NCBI RefSeq assembly: GCF_029265375.1
Contig: NZ_JAJUJJ010000008.1
Coordinates: forward strand, 35,168 to 99,167
DNA from: Nesterenkonia sp.
GTDB taxonomy: Bacteria; Actinomycetota; Actinomycetes; Actinomycetales; Micrococcaceae
DNA length: 64,000 nucleotides
Direction of reading: 5' to 3'
Positions 39,362-48,081 of the stretch are shown here, piece after piece; the stretch's first letter is position 1; each line of letters starts with the position of its first letter. Made by a program: the position numbers and the translations under genes. Below the pieces are notes generated by a model that worked only from the letters and a program-made list of their open reading frames with translations, was not told the origin of the DNA and ran no database searches.

Positions 39362-40822
39362 TTACCGTTTGGAGACGGTCGATTCGACTGGGCGGCCGGG
39401 TGTCCTGCCCAGGCTGGGCAGCCGGAGCCGCAGACGGCGCCGCGGCGGGATCTCGATGCCGGCCAGCGCGGCGATCTGCCGCCGCAGCGGGGAGTCCTCT
39501 GCCGCCTCGGCGAGCACCTGACCTGCCCGCAGCGCGGCTGCGCAGGATGCGGGGTCCCAGGCCAGATAGGCGTGCAGCGCCGGGGCTGGCCCCAGGTGCT
39601 GCCACGCTTCGGCGAGCTGGCCGCGCGGGGATCGTCCGACGACGTCGCGCCGCAGCTGGGTGACCACCGGGGTGGGGTCTGCGGCCTCCGGGAGCAGCTC
39701 GCCGAGCTGCTGAACGGACTTGATCAGCCGCGAGAATCCCACCGGATCGCTGCTGCCCAGGGTCAGCACCGTGTCTGCCGTCCCCAGCACGGTACGGGCG
39801 GCGGCGTTGCGCTGCGGGGCTCTGGAGTCCGGATCGACGCCGGCGTCGGGTTCGATCCAGGGGGCGATATCCACCACGATGTGCTGGTAGTCGGCGCGGG
39901 CCTGGGTGAGCACCGACTGCAGGCCGTGGGGGCGCAGCTCGGTCCACCGCTCCGGGCGGGGCAGGCCGGTCAGCACATCCAGGCGGCGTCCCTGAAGAGT
40001 CACCCCGGTCACCGCGGACGCCAGTGCCGCCGAGTCCAGCCGTCCCACTTCGGCTGCGCGGCAGGCCTGGGCCAGCCCGGCTGACTCCTCCATCAGTCCC
40101 AGATGCACCGCGACGGAGGCGGCATAGGTGTCAGCATCCACCAGCAGCGTCCGGGCTCCGGTCAGCGCAAGCTCTGCGGCCAGGTTCACCGCTACTGTGG
40201 TGCGTCCCGGTGATCCGGCCGCGCCCCAGACAGCGGTGATGCCCTGCAGCCGGACGGCGCTGAGCCCTCGCTCCGGACCGGTCGCGTCCCCGCGCTGCTG
40301 CGCCTCAGCGACCGGTTCGGCCGCTGGCGCCAGGCCGCTGCTCTCCATCAGCTGTTCGAACTGCTCGTCGGTGCCGCTGCCGGCCGGCTCCTCCTGTCCC
40401 CCAGCAGGTGCGGGGTACCGGCGGCCGACGTCGCGGTGGTCAGCCTCGCGGAACTGATCGGTGCCCTCACCTGCGGAGCCGTCCCCGGTGCCGGCCAGCA
40501 GCTGGGCTAGGGCCTCAGCCTCGACGCTGTCTGCACAGGTGACCGCCCCCAGCGCGGCCAGCCGGTCCCGTTCGGCCGCCGCGTCGGAGATGACCACTAC
40601 GCGCAGCCGCTGGCCCAGCAGCTCGGCGATCACTGAGGCGGTGAGCTTCTCCGTGGAGCCGATCAGCAGCACGGCATCGGCTCGGTAGGTGCGGGCTGCG
40701 GCGATCAGTTCGGCCAGATCTGCGCAGCGGCGGTCCACGGTGACCGGGGTGTGCAGACGCTCCAGGGCGGTGACGTGATCAGTCTCCAGCTGACCTGTGG
40801 CCAGCACTGAGCAGCGCTGCAT
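39362..40822 (-). CDS. CpaE/MinD-like P-loop ATPase
   Basis: 486 aa. N-terminal receiver-like region (about 1-125), a Gly/Pro/Glu-rich linker, then a SIMIBI ATPase: ITAVWGAAGSPGRTTVAVNLA is the deviant Walker A with Arg in place of Lys, and TLLVDADTYAASVAVHLG the switch I/A' region. Flp-pilus CpaE-like proteins of actinobacteria often show this PGRTT form. The first ATG overlaps the upstream SAF-domain gene (TGATG). No pilin or CpaF gene is in the window, so any role in pilus or secretion localisation is inferred. Confidence 0.8.
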   Translation of the reverse strand: MQRCSVLATGQLETDHVTALERLHTPVTVDRRCADLAELIAAARTYRADAVLLIGSTEKLTASVIAELLGQRLRVVVISDAAAERDRLAALGAVTCADSVEAEALAQLLAGTGDGSAGEGTDQFREADHRDVGRRYPAPAGGQEEPAGSGTDEQFEQLMESSGLAPAAEPVAEAQQRGDATGPERGLSAVRLQGITAVWGAAGSPGRTTVAVNLAAELALTGARTLLVDADTYAASVAVHLGLMEESAGLAQACRAAEVGRLDSAALASAVTGVTLQGRRLDVLTGLPRPERWTELRPHGLQSVLTQARADYQHIVVDIAPWIEPDAGVDPDSRAPQRNAAARTVLGTADTVLTLGSSDPVGFSRLIKSVQQLGELLPEAADPTPVVTQLRRDVVGRSPRGQLAEAWQHLGPAPALHAYLAWDPASCAAALRAGQVLAEAAEDSPLRRQIAALAGIEIPPRRRLRLRLPSLGRTPGRPVESTVSKR

Positions 40823-41490
40823 CAGACGGCGTCCTCTCCGGCCGGCACCACCGAGACCACTGCCCCGCTGCCCGTGGCGGCCAGCAGATCGGTCAGCTCC
40901 TCGGCGGTGACCAGCATCTCCACGGTGACCCACCCGGAAGTGCCGAATGCGGAGCTGGATTCGCGGATATCGGTGACTTCGGCGCCTGCGGCCAGCAGGG
41001 CCACGTCCGGCTCCTGCTCGGCCGAAGCTGCTGGAGTCACCGCCCAGACGTCCACCAGGCGGCCCGGCTGAACAGCCCGGGCCAGGTCGTGGTCCACCTG
41101 CACGGTGACTGCCTGCCGGCCGGACGGGTCCTCTTCGGCCAGCGCGGAGGCTGGGAGCAGCTCGCCGGCTTCCACCCGCCGGGTCAGCCGCATACCCTCG
41201 GGCACCTCCTGCTCGCCGGAGAGGTAGTGCTGGGCGGCGTCGGGAATACGCACGCGCACAGTGCGCAGGTCTTCGGTGCTGAGCTGGTCTCCGGTGCTCA
41301 GCGGCCGCTCGGCCGCGTAGACGGCGACTGTGCGGTCCTGGGATACCAGCAGACCCATCACTCCGGCCGCGGAGAGCAGCACGATGAGCAGACCGACGAG
41401 CAGCCGCGGGTCCCGCCAGGAGGGGCGCCGCAGGCGCAGGGCCGATGACGTTGCTGTCTTCTCTTGGGTGACCTGACTCACGTTCTTCAC
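40822..41490 (-). CDS. SAF domain membrane protein (CpaB-like)
   Basis: 222 aa from GTG 41490; GTG 41481 is an alternative, with TACTGT 7 nt upstream of it. One TM helix (LLVGLLIVLLSAAGVMGLLV), then an extracytoplasmic SAF domain: YAAERPLSTGDQLSTEDLR, RLTRRVEAGELLPASAL. SAF domains in CpaB/FlgA-type proteins bind glycans or assist assembly. It is coupled to the ATPase gene by a one-base overlap. Confidence 0.8.
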   Translation of the reverse strand: MKNVSQVTQEKTATSSALRLRRPSWRDPRLLVGLLIVLLSAAGVMGLLVSQDRTVAVYAAERPLSTGDQLSTEDLRTVRVRIPDAAQHYLSGEQEVPEGMRLTRRVEAGELLPASALAEEDPSGRQAVTVQVDHDLARAVQPGRLVDVWAVTPAASAEQEPDVALLAAGAEVTDIRESSSAFGTSGWVTVEMLVTAEELTDLLAATGSGAVVSVVPAGEDAV

Positions 41491-41612
41491 AGTAGTCGAA
41501 CCTGTGCCGGGGCGGCACCGCCCTGTGGAGAACGTGCGAGAATGCACGGTATTCACAGTGGAGATGCCATAATGGACCAAACGTCACCAAACATTTGCGA
41601 GAGGATGGATCG

Positions 41613-41828
41613 ATGCGCAGGTTCCTCACCCTTCCGGATGTGGCCGAGGCGCTGAACATCTCGATGTCACAGACCCGGGCTCTGATCAAGAGCGGCGATC
41701 TGGAGGGCATTCAGATCGGCGGACGCGGTCAGTGGCGCGTGGAGGAGGCGAAGCTGGACGAGTACATCGACCGTCAGTACGCCGCTCAGCGCGAGGCCCG
41801 GCGCAGTCAGGCCGAACAGCCTTCCTGA
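41613..41828 (+). CDS. BldC/excisionase-like helix-turn-helix DNA-binding protein
   Basis: 71 aa from ATG 41613 (RFLTLPDVAEALNISMSQTR). MerR-like winged helix: LPDVAEALN, SQTRALIKSGDLEGIQIGGRGQWRV, then a short Arg/Gln tail. The size and sequence pattern fit BldC-type regulators of actinobacterial development or housekeeping rather than phage excisionases, and no integrase is nearby. AGAGGA precedes the ATG. Divergent from the SAF-domain gene across 122 bp containing CATAAT at about 41566-41571. Confidence 0.85.
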   Translation: MRRFLTLPDVAEALNISMSQTRALIKSGDLEGIQIGGRGQWRVEEAKLDEYIDRQYAAQREARRSQAEQPS

Positions 41829-41831
41829 AGC

Positions 41832-42416
41832 TCACCGGCTGCGCAGCATCACCACCGCATTCAGCGGAATGGTCAGCGTCGGGGCGCCGGGGTTCCGGTC
41901 GCCGCTGCCCGGCGCCTGCTCACCGCCGGATGCGCCGTCGCCCGCCTCAGGCGGGCTTCCAGTGCGCACATCGATATGATCCCGCCCCACGTGGGTGAGC
42001 AGTCCTTCGCCCAGCGGGCCCTGGGCTCCGTGCACCACCACGTGCTGGCCGTCGCGCGCCAGTGCGCGCAGCGGCGCGGTGATCCCCAGCCGCTGACGGG
42101 TGCGACTCGGCTCGGCGGCCGCCCGCAGCGCCAGTCCGCCCACTGATTCCAGGGCCTGAAGCGGAACCAGCACGGCCTGTCCGGCGACGTGACCCCAGAG
42201 CCAGTCAGCGCCCACCTCGCTGATGCGCAGCTGAAGCCCCAAGCCCCCACGCAGCCGCACCGGATGATCACCGCCGACGGCGGCACGCAGCCGGTCGGCC
42301 ATCAGCATCCGTGAGCGCTCCAGCTCCAGCGCTTCTGCGATCTGCTGGTCCAGATCTTCCGACTCTCTGGCGGCCCATTGCGCCTCCAGGTCTGCGAACA
42401 GCGACTCCCAGCGCAT
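41832..42416 (-). CDS. Conserved actinobacterial protein of unknown function
   Basis: 194 aa, soluble. N-terminal helix rich in Glu/Arg (MRWESLFADLEAQWAARES), then beta-rich sequence with RLRGGLGLQLRISEVGADWLWG. No named domain recognised. It is convergent with the BldC-like gene (3-bp gap) and lies in the conserved stretch between the SAF/ATPase genes and the LysM/Rv3235 genes. Confidence 0.7.
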   Translation of the reverse strand: MRWESLFADLEAQWAARESEDLDQQIAEALELERSRMLMADRLRAAVGGDHPVRLRGGLGLQLRISEVGADWLWGHVAGQAVLVPLQALESVGGLALRAAAEPSRTRQRLGITAPLRALARDGQHVVVHGAQGPLGEGLLTHVGRDHIDVRTGSPPEAGDGASGGEQAPGSGDRNPGAPTLTIPLNAVVMLRSR

Positions 42417-42512
42417 CAGCGCTGCCTCCCCTCCGCCGGGGCGCTCACCAGCCCTCGGCAGGATCAGAGTACCTCCACCCTGGCGCCCCGCGCCGCCATC
42501 GTGTACTCTCTG

Positions 42513-42541
42513 TTGTCACCAACCCACATCAAACGTACTCA
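42513..42541 (+). promoter_or_regulatory. Candidate promoter of the LysM gene
   Basis: TTGTCA (42513-42518) and TACTCA (42536-42541) are 17 bp apart, 32 bp before the LysM start codon. The -35 is good, the -10 weak. Confidence 0.35.
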
Positions 42542-42573
42542 TATCGGATTGTTCGTCAGAGTGGAGGTTGATG

Positions 42574-42888
42574 ATGAGTTTCGTTCCCCGCAGGCCTGAG
42601 CGAGCATCTCTTCGCCATCTCGGCACCAGCACACGCACCGTGCCCGACGATGAGGCCACCGTCACCGTGCGGCCGGGCCAGACCCTGTGGAGCATCGCCG
42701 CGGACTACGCGGGTCCGATGGCCACTGACTGGGAGGTGGCTGCCGAGTGGCCTCGCTGGTATCGGGCGAACCGCCACACGATCGGCCCGGAGCCGGGCGC
42801 GCTGCGGGCAGGGACGCTGCTGCGCCGGCCCGGCCCGGCCGTCACGGCGGCGACCAGCAGTGAAACTGAGGCAGGAGTCTGGTCATGA
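42574..42888 (+). CDS. LysM domain protein
   Basis: 104 aa. A single LysM motif: ATVTVRPGQTLWSIAADYAG ... YRANRHTIGPEPGALRAGTLLR. LysM binds peptidoglycan or related glycans. There is no signal peptide, so it may act with its neighbours in the cytosol or be exported otherwise. Start: GGAGG at 42563-42567 favours the second ATG (42574) over 42571. Overlaps the next gene by 4 bp. Confidence 0.85.
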   Translation: MSFVPRRPERASLRHLGTSTRTVPDDEATVTVRPGQTLWSIAADYAGPMATDWEVAAEWPRWYRANRHTIGPEPGALRAGTLLRRPGPAVTAATSSETEAGVWS

Positions 42889-43490
42889 GCGCGGCTGCAG
42901 ATGCAGGCACTCTGCCGGCAGCGCACCGGGGCCCCCGGCCGCTGCGCGCCGCTGATCCCATGGTGGATGCGGTCCAGGCGGCCGAGGCGCAGCTCAGTGC
43001 GGCTGAGGACCGTCCGGTTCCGCGGCTGCGGCTGCAGCGCGAAGCGGAGATCCCACGAGTGCTGGCCGCCATGGGCGCGGCGGACTCGGTATCGGCGGCC
43101 TCTTCGGCTGCCGGGGACGGGCGCCGTCCCGACGAGCTGGCCTCGTGCCGGCAGGAAAGGCGCCAAATGGTGGCGATCAGCCGGATCGTCTGTCAGGCCA
43201 CCACCGAAGTGCTGGCCGGTCTGCGGCCGGTCCCGCAGATGAGCCGGTGGCTGGAGGATGAAGTGCTGCACAAGGTGCGCCAGCGCGCAGAGATGCTGGC
43301 CCGCCACCGGGATGACTCCCCGGTGCGCATCCGGCCGCTGCGCTTCGGGGCGGAGCGCGCCAGCCGGCTGCGACCTGGGGTCTGGGAGGTTGCCGTGGTG
43401 TTCCACGACGAGCAGCGGACCCGGGCCTGCGCCCTGCGGCTGCAGGCCCACCGGCGCAGATGGCGGGTCACCGCCATGGAGCTGGGCTGA
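42885..43490 (+). CDS. Rv3235 family protein
   Basis: 201 aa. Resembles the actinobacterial Rv3235 family by its C-terminal core: VLAGLRPVPQMSRWLEDEVLHK and VRIRPLRFG, ending in ALRLQAHRRRWRVTAMELG. Function unknown. Lies next to secA, as expected, and is coupled to the LysM gene by a 4-bp overlap. Confidence 0.8.
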   Translation: MSAAADAGTLPAAHRGPRPLRAADPMVDAVQAAEAQLSAAEDRPVPRLRLQREAEIPRVLAAMGAADSVSAASSAAGDGRRPDELASCRQERRQMVAISRIVCQATTEVLAGLRPVPQMSRWLEDEVLHKVRQRAEMLARHRDDSPVRIRPLRFGAERASRLRPGVWEVAVVFHDEQRTRACALRLQAHRRRWRVTAMELG

Positions 43491-43514
43491 CCCGGGGCTC
43501 AGGGCCCAAAGGTC

Positions 43515-46124
43515 TCAGTCGGAGGGCTTGGCGTCCTTCAGGCCGGGAACTGCGATCTTTTTGCCGGCGGCTGCCACCCGTCCGTCTTTGACCCCCGGAA
43601 GGGCGGGCGACTCGGGCTTCGGCGTGACGGCCTGCACCTCGGCGGCGAACAGTTTGCGCACCGACTCCTCGCGGATGCTCTCCGCCATCGCCTGGAACAG
43701 CAGGAAGCCCTCCCGCTGGTACTCCACCAGCGGGTCGCGCTGGGCCATGGAGCGCAGACCGATGCCGGACTTCAGATAGTCCATTTCGTAGAGGTGCTCC
43801 TGCCACTTCTCGTCGATGACGGACAGCAGGACTCGGCGCTCCAGGTGGCGCAGCGGCTCCGAGCCGATCTCCTCTTCCTTCTTCTCGTAGGCGATCTTCG
43901 CGTCGGAGACGATCTCCCGCTTGAGGAGCTTGACGGTGAGCTGGTCGATTCCGCCGGCCTCTTCCACCAGGTCCTCGATCTCCAGGCTGATGGGGTACAG
44001 GCCGCTCAGCTCCTCCCAGAGCCCCTCCAGGTCCCAGTCCTCGGCGGAGGAGGCGGCGGTCTTCTCATCGATCATCAGCCCCACGGCATCCTCGATGAAG
44101 TGCTGGACCTTCTCGTGGACGTCGTCGCCCTCCAGGATGCGGCGGCGGTCGGAGTAGATGGCTTCGCGCTGACGGTTCATCACGTCGTCGTACTTCAGCA
44201 CGTTCTTGCGAGTCTCGGTGTTCTGCGACTCGCGCTGCTGCTGGGCATTGGCGATCGCCCCGGAGACCAGCTTGTGCTCGACCGGCACCTCATCATCCAT
44301 GGCCGGGGAGTTCATAATCCGCTGGGCGGCCGCCTGGTTGAACAGCCGCATCAGGTCGTCGGTCAGCGAGATGTAGAACCGGGACTCACCGGGGTCGCCC
44401 TGGCGTCCTGAGCGGCCGCGCAGCTGGTTGTCGATGCGCCGGGACTGGTGGCGTTCGGTGCCCAGCACGTAGAGTCCGCCGAGCTCGCGGACCTTCTCGC
44501 CTTCTGCATCGGCCTCTGCCTTGACCTGTGCGAAGACTTCGTCCCACTTCGCCTCGTACTCTTCGGCATCCGCTTCGGGATCCAGGCCAAGCTTCTCCAT
44601 CTCGCGCACGGCGTTGAACTCGGCGTTGCCGCCGAGCATGATGTCGGTGCCGCGGCCGGCCATATTGGTGGCTACGGTCACCGCGCCCAGGCGGCCGGCC
44701 TGCGCGACGATGGCGGCTTCGCGCTCATGATTCTTCGCATTGAGCACCTCATGCCGGATGCCGGCCTTGGCCAGCAGCTTGGAGAGATACTCCGACTTCT
44801 CCACTGAGGCGGTGCCCACCAGGATGGGCTGGCCCTTCTTGTGCCGGGCGATGATGTCCTTGACCACGGCGTCGAACTTGATGACCTCGTTCTTGTAGAC
44901 CAGATCGTTGTGATCGATCCGCTGGCGCGGCTTGTTCGGCGGAATCGGCACCACACCTAGCTTGTAGGTGGACATGAACTCCGCTGCCTCGGTCTCCGCG
45001 GTGCCGGTCATGCCGGAGATCTTTTCGTAGCCGCGGAAGTAGTTCTGCAGGGTCACCGTGGCCCGAGTCTGGTTCTCGGGTTTGATGCGCACGCCCTCTT
45101 TGGCTTCGATCGCTTGGTGGAGGCCCTCGTTGTAGCGGCGCCCCTTGAGCACACGCCCGGTATGCTCGTCGACGATGTGCACCTCGTTGTCCACCACCAC
45201 ATAGTCGGTGTCGCGCTTGTAGAGCTCCTTGGCGCGGATGGCGTTGTTCAGGTACTGGATCAGGGTCGTGTTCTGGGTCTCGTAGAGGTTCTCGATCCCC
45301 AGGTAGTCCTCCACCTTGTCGATGCCGGCTTCGAGGACCCCGACCGTGCGCTTCTTCTCATCGACCTCGTAGTCCTCGTCGCGGGTGAGGGTCTGCACCA
45401 GCTTGGCGAAGTCGGTGTACCAGCGGGAGATGTCCCCGGAGGCGGCGCCGGAGATGATCAGCGGAGTGCGCGCCTCGTCGATCAGGATGGAGTCGATCTC
45501 ATCAATGATCGCGTAGTGGTGTCCTCGCTGGACCAGATCATCCAGGGACTGGGCCATATTGTCGCGGAGAAAGTCGAAGCCGAACTCGTTGTTCGTCCCG
45601 TAGGTGATGTCGGCGGCATACGCCTCGCGGCGCTGGGCCGGGCTCAGGTTGTTGGTGATCACACCGGTGGTCAGCCCCAGGAAGCGATAGACGCGGCCCA
45701 TCAGGTCTGCCTGGTACTTGGCCAGATAGTCGTTGACCGTCACCACGTGCACGCCTTCGCCGGAGAGTGCGTTGAGGTAGGCCGGGGCGGTGGCCACCAG
45801 CGTCTTGCCCTCACCGGTGCCCATTTCGGCGATATTTCCCAAGTGCAGCGCCGCCCCGCCCATGATCTGCACGTCGTAGTGGCGCTGACCCAGGGTGCGG
45901 TCGGCGGCCTCCCGGACGGCGGCGAAGGCCTCCGGCAGCAGCGAGTCCAGGGATTCGCCGTCGGCCAGGCGCTCCTTGAACCGGTCGGTCTCTCCCCGCA
46001 GCTCCGCGTCGGAGAGCTCCTTGAACTCCTCCTCCAAGAGGTTCACTGCATCGGCGTAGCCGCGCAGCCGCTTGAGGACTTTCTTCTCCCCGGTCTTGAG
46101 GACTTTTTCCAGCAGGGTGGGCAC
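43515..46124 (-). CDS. secA: Preprotein translocase ATPase SecA
   Basis: 869 aa. Motor of the Sec pathway pushing preproteins through SecYEG. Walker A region [17 protein letters not shown]-box [16 protein letters not shown], preprotein crosslinking domain in between, [16 protein letters not shown] [20 protein letters not shown], and [21 protein letters not shown] of the helical scaffold. The C-terminus ends GLKDAKPSD without the Cys-rich zinc tail, as in actinobacterial SecA1. Probably the housekeeping SecA. The mtrAB-lpqB-comF-hpf-secA order matches mycobacteria. Confidence 0.98.
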   Translation of the reverse strand: MPTLLEKVLKTGEKKVLKRLRGYADAVNLLEEEFKELSDAELRGETDRFKERLADGESLDSLLPEAFAAVREAADRTLGQRHYDVQIMGGAALHLGNIAEMGTGEGKTLVATAPAYLNALSGEGVHVVTVNDYLAKYQADLMGRVYRFLGLTTGVITNNLSPAQRREAYAADITYGTNNEFGFDFLRDNMAQSLDDLVQRGHHYAIIDEIDSILIDEARTPLIISGAASGDISRWYTDFAKLVQTLTRDEDYEVDEKKRTVGVLEAGIDKVEDYLGIENLYETQNTTLIQYLNNAIRAKELYKRDTDYVVVDNEVHIVDEHTGRVLKGRRYNEGLHQAIEAKEGVRIKPENQTRATVTLQNYFRGYEKISGMTGTAETEAAEFMSTYKLGVVPIPPNKPRQRIDHNDLVYKNEVIKFDAVVKDIIARHKKGQPILVGTASVEKSEYLSKLLAKAGIRHEVLNAKNHEREAAIVAQAGRLGAVTVATNMAGRGTDIMLGGNAEFNAVREMEKLGLDPEADAEEYEAKWDEVFAQVKAEADAEGEKVRELGGLYVLGTERHQSRRIDNQLRGRSGRQGDPGESRFYISLTDDLMRLFNQAAAQRIMNSPAMDDEVPVEHKLVSGAIANAQQQRESQNTETRKNVLKYDDVMNRQREAIYSDRRRILEGDDVHEKVQHFIEDAVGLMIDEKTAASSAEDWDLEGLWEELSGLYPISLEIEDLVEEAGGIDQLTVKLLKREIVSDAKIAYEKKEEEIGSEPLRHLERRVLLSVIDEKWQEHLYEMDYLKSGIGLRSMAQRDPLVEYQREGFLLFQAMAESIREESVRKLFAAEVQAVTPKPESPALPGVKDGRVAAAGKKIAVPGLKDAKPSD

Positions 46125-46252
46125 AGTCGGTTTCTCCGTCAGGTACGTTCAGCGTCATCGGGCGTGCTTGGGACACACCAGACCATCTGCCAGTGTACGG
46201 CCAACCTGAGTCTTGCGGCGAAACACCGGTCCCGGGGCCGAGGGCCCTGGAA

Positions 46253-46285
46253 GCGGCAGCTGCGGCCTGATGCTGCGGCTGCCGC
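46253..46285 (-). terminator. Hairpin after hpf
   Basis: GCGGCAGC (46253-46260) pairs with GCTGCCGC (46278-46285), 8-bp perfect stem with 17-base loop, 27 bp after the hpf stop. Likely separates hpf from secA. Upstream of secA, TACACT (minus strand, near 46193-46198) is a possible -10. Confidence 0.55.
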
Positions 46286-46312
46286 CTCCGGGCCGGGGTG
46301 TGCTCGGCCGGC

Positions 46313-47041
46313 TCAGGCGGCCTGCACGTGGGCCCGCGTGGTGCCGTTGGTGGCGCGGTAGGCACGCTCCTCGGTGGCGGGCGTCTCGGCGGTCATCTCC
46401 GGGTCCAGGGAGATGACTCCGTAGGTCCAGCCGCGCCGGCGGTACACCGCCGAGGGCAGGCCGGTCTCAGCGTCGATATAGAGGTAGAAGTCGTGACCGA
46501 CCAGCTCCATAGCGTCGACGGCGGCGTCCACGCTCATCGGCTGGGCGGGGAAGACTTTGCGCCGGATGCGGATCGGCTCATCCCATTCGTCCTCCTGAGG
46601 CGGAGTGTCATCGGCAGCTTCGGCGTCGAGGACCTGCTCGTAGAGCGGGCGGGTCGAGTCGGCCGGGGTCAGGCCTGCCAGCGCCTCGCCGACCGAGGGG
46701 GTGTGGTGGCCGTTGACGCTGTCGCTGCGGGCCCGGCTCTTCTTCTTGTCGCGGGCCCGGCGGAGACGTTCCAGAAGTTTGTTGAATGCTGTTTCGAAGG
46801 CGGCGAATTTGTCCTCGGACTGGGCTTCGGAGCGGATGACGCGGCCCCGTCCCACAACAGTGAGCTCCACGGTGATGGTGGTGTCGGCCCGGCGGTGCGA
46901 GCTTTCACTGGAGACTTTGACCTCCAGCCGCTGTCCCTTGTCGGCGAGGTGCTCGATCTTTTCGCTCTTGGAGTCGACGTGCTCTTTGAACCGGTCAGGG
47001 ATGGTGATGTTGCGGCCGGTATAGGTGGTCTGCAGAGCCAT
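46313..47041 (-). CDS. hpf: Long-form ribosome hibernation promoting factor
   Basis: 242 aa, long HPF. The N-terminal S30AE domain (YTGRNITIPDRFKEHVDSKSEKIE) binds the 30S decoding site and the C-terminal domain (DAVDAMELVGHDFYLYIDAE ... YRRRGWTYGVI) mediates 100S ribosome dimerisation in resting cells. GGAGG lies 6 nt before the ATG at 47041. In the 152-bp gap to comF (47042-47193) I see no further feature. Confidence 0.95.
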   Translation of the reverse strand: MALQTTYTGRNITIPDRFKEHVDSKSEKIEHLADKGQRLEVKVSSESSHRRADTTITVELTVVGRGRVIRSEAQSEDKFAAFETAFNKLLERLRRARDKKKSRARSDSVNGHHTPSVGEALAGLTPADSTRPLYEQVLDAEAADDTPPQEDEWDEPIRIRRKVFPAQPMSVDAAVDAMELVGHDFYLYIDAETGLPSAVYRRRGWTYGVISLDPEMTAETPATEERAYRATNGTTRAHVQAA

Positions 47042-47193
47042 AAGTGTCCTCCTTGGCGTCCGTGCTGGTATGCGCAGCAACGGGATGAAGGACTCTGCGG
47101 CGAGCCCACCGCTGCTGCGATGGGACTCTTTCTCAAGTACCCATACTTCAGGCTATGCCGAAAAGCAGAGTCCCGGAAGAGGCTGTCGGCAAT

Positions 47194-47988
47194 TCATTCC
47201 TGACCTGCATCGACTCCGGTGTCCTGTGGCGTTCCAGGGGATGCAGCCAGGACTGCCGCTGCCGGCACCGCAGCCCCGGCCTCGGTCAGCACGCGGTAGA
47301 GGGCGGCGAGGGTGGAGCCGGTGGTCAGCACGTCGTCGACCAGTATCACCTCGGCCCCCGGGAGCTGCTCGGCCCCCTGCGCGGTGAGGCGGAACCGGTC
47401 TGCGGCCTGCCTCCGGGCTGACTTGGACCGTGTCTTCTGGCCGCGTCCTGCCGGCGCCAGATCTGCGGCGCTGACTCGGTGCCGCAGCAGGCCCGCAGCA
47501 GGGCGCAGATGCTCTGGGACGCGGGCACGGGCCAGCAGCTCGCCCAGCGGGTGCCGGCCGCGGCGCAGCTGGGACCTGGGTGAGGGCGGGGGCCAGATCA
47601 GCAGCGGCTGCTCGCTGCGGCAGCTCTGTGCCGCCGCGGCCAGAGCGCGGCCCAGTCCCGGCGCCAGCGCCCCGGCCAGCCGGATCCGCTCATGCTCCTT
47701 GAAGGCCAGCATCGCCTCCGCGATCAGCGTGGAGTACTCCGCGGCGCTGTACACCGGCAGCACCTGCAGATCCTCAAGCAGCGGCAGCGCTTCGGCTGCG
47801 GCTTCGGCGCGGAAGGGTCGGCGGGTGCGCAGCCGGATCTCCTCGTCGCACGCCGGGCACAGATCGCACCCTTCGGCGCGGCATCCCACACACCAGGCGG
47901 GCATCACCAGATCGGCTGCACGGCCGACGGCGGCGCGCAGGCTCCGGGCAGCTGGGGAGAACCACATCGCATCCAGACGGCGCAGCAT
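47194..47988 (-). CDS. comF: ComF family phosphoribosyltransferase-like protein
   Basis: 264 aa. N-terminal zinc-ribbon cysteines (WCVGCRAEGCDLCPACDEE) and a C-terminal PRPP-binding loop VILVDDVLTTGSTL identify the ComF family, linked to DNA uptake in competent bacteria. No competence pseudopilus genes are in the window. Lies 93 bp after lpqB on the same strand. Confidence 0.92.
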   Translation of the reverse strand: MLRRLDAMWFSPAARSLRAAVGRAADLVMPAWCVGCRAEGCDLCPACDEEIRLRTRRPFRAEAAAEALPLLEDLQVLPVYSAAEYSTLIAEAMLAFKEHERIRLAGALAPGLGRALAAAAQSCRSEQPLLIWPPPSPRSQLRRGRHPLGELLARARVPEHLRPAAGLLRHRVSAADLAPAGRGQKTRSKSARRQAADRFRLTAQGAEQLPGAEVILVDDVLTTGSTLAALYRVLTEAGAAVPAAAVLAASPGTPQDTGVDAGQE

Positions 47989-48081
47989 GGTCTCAGCCTC
48001 ACCCGCCGCGGCCGCCGCCGCTCAGCCTCGCAGCCGGGCTGGGGAGAGTGCGCCGGATCTGGGGATAACTCTCAGCCGGGA

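Noticed and set aside
39362..41710. A 782-codon open frame spanning both the ATPase and the SAF gene region
   Set aside because: Only the first-ATG form from 40822 matches an ATPase. The upstream part is an out-of-frame shadow of the SAF-domain gene, so I do not call a fusion protein.
41613..41828. Phage excisionase and prophage remnant
   Set aside because: The HTH protein is of BldC type. No integrase, phage structural gene or att-like repeat is nearby and the neighbourhood is conserved chromosomal.
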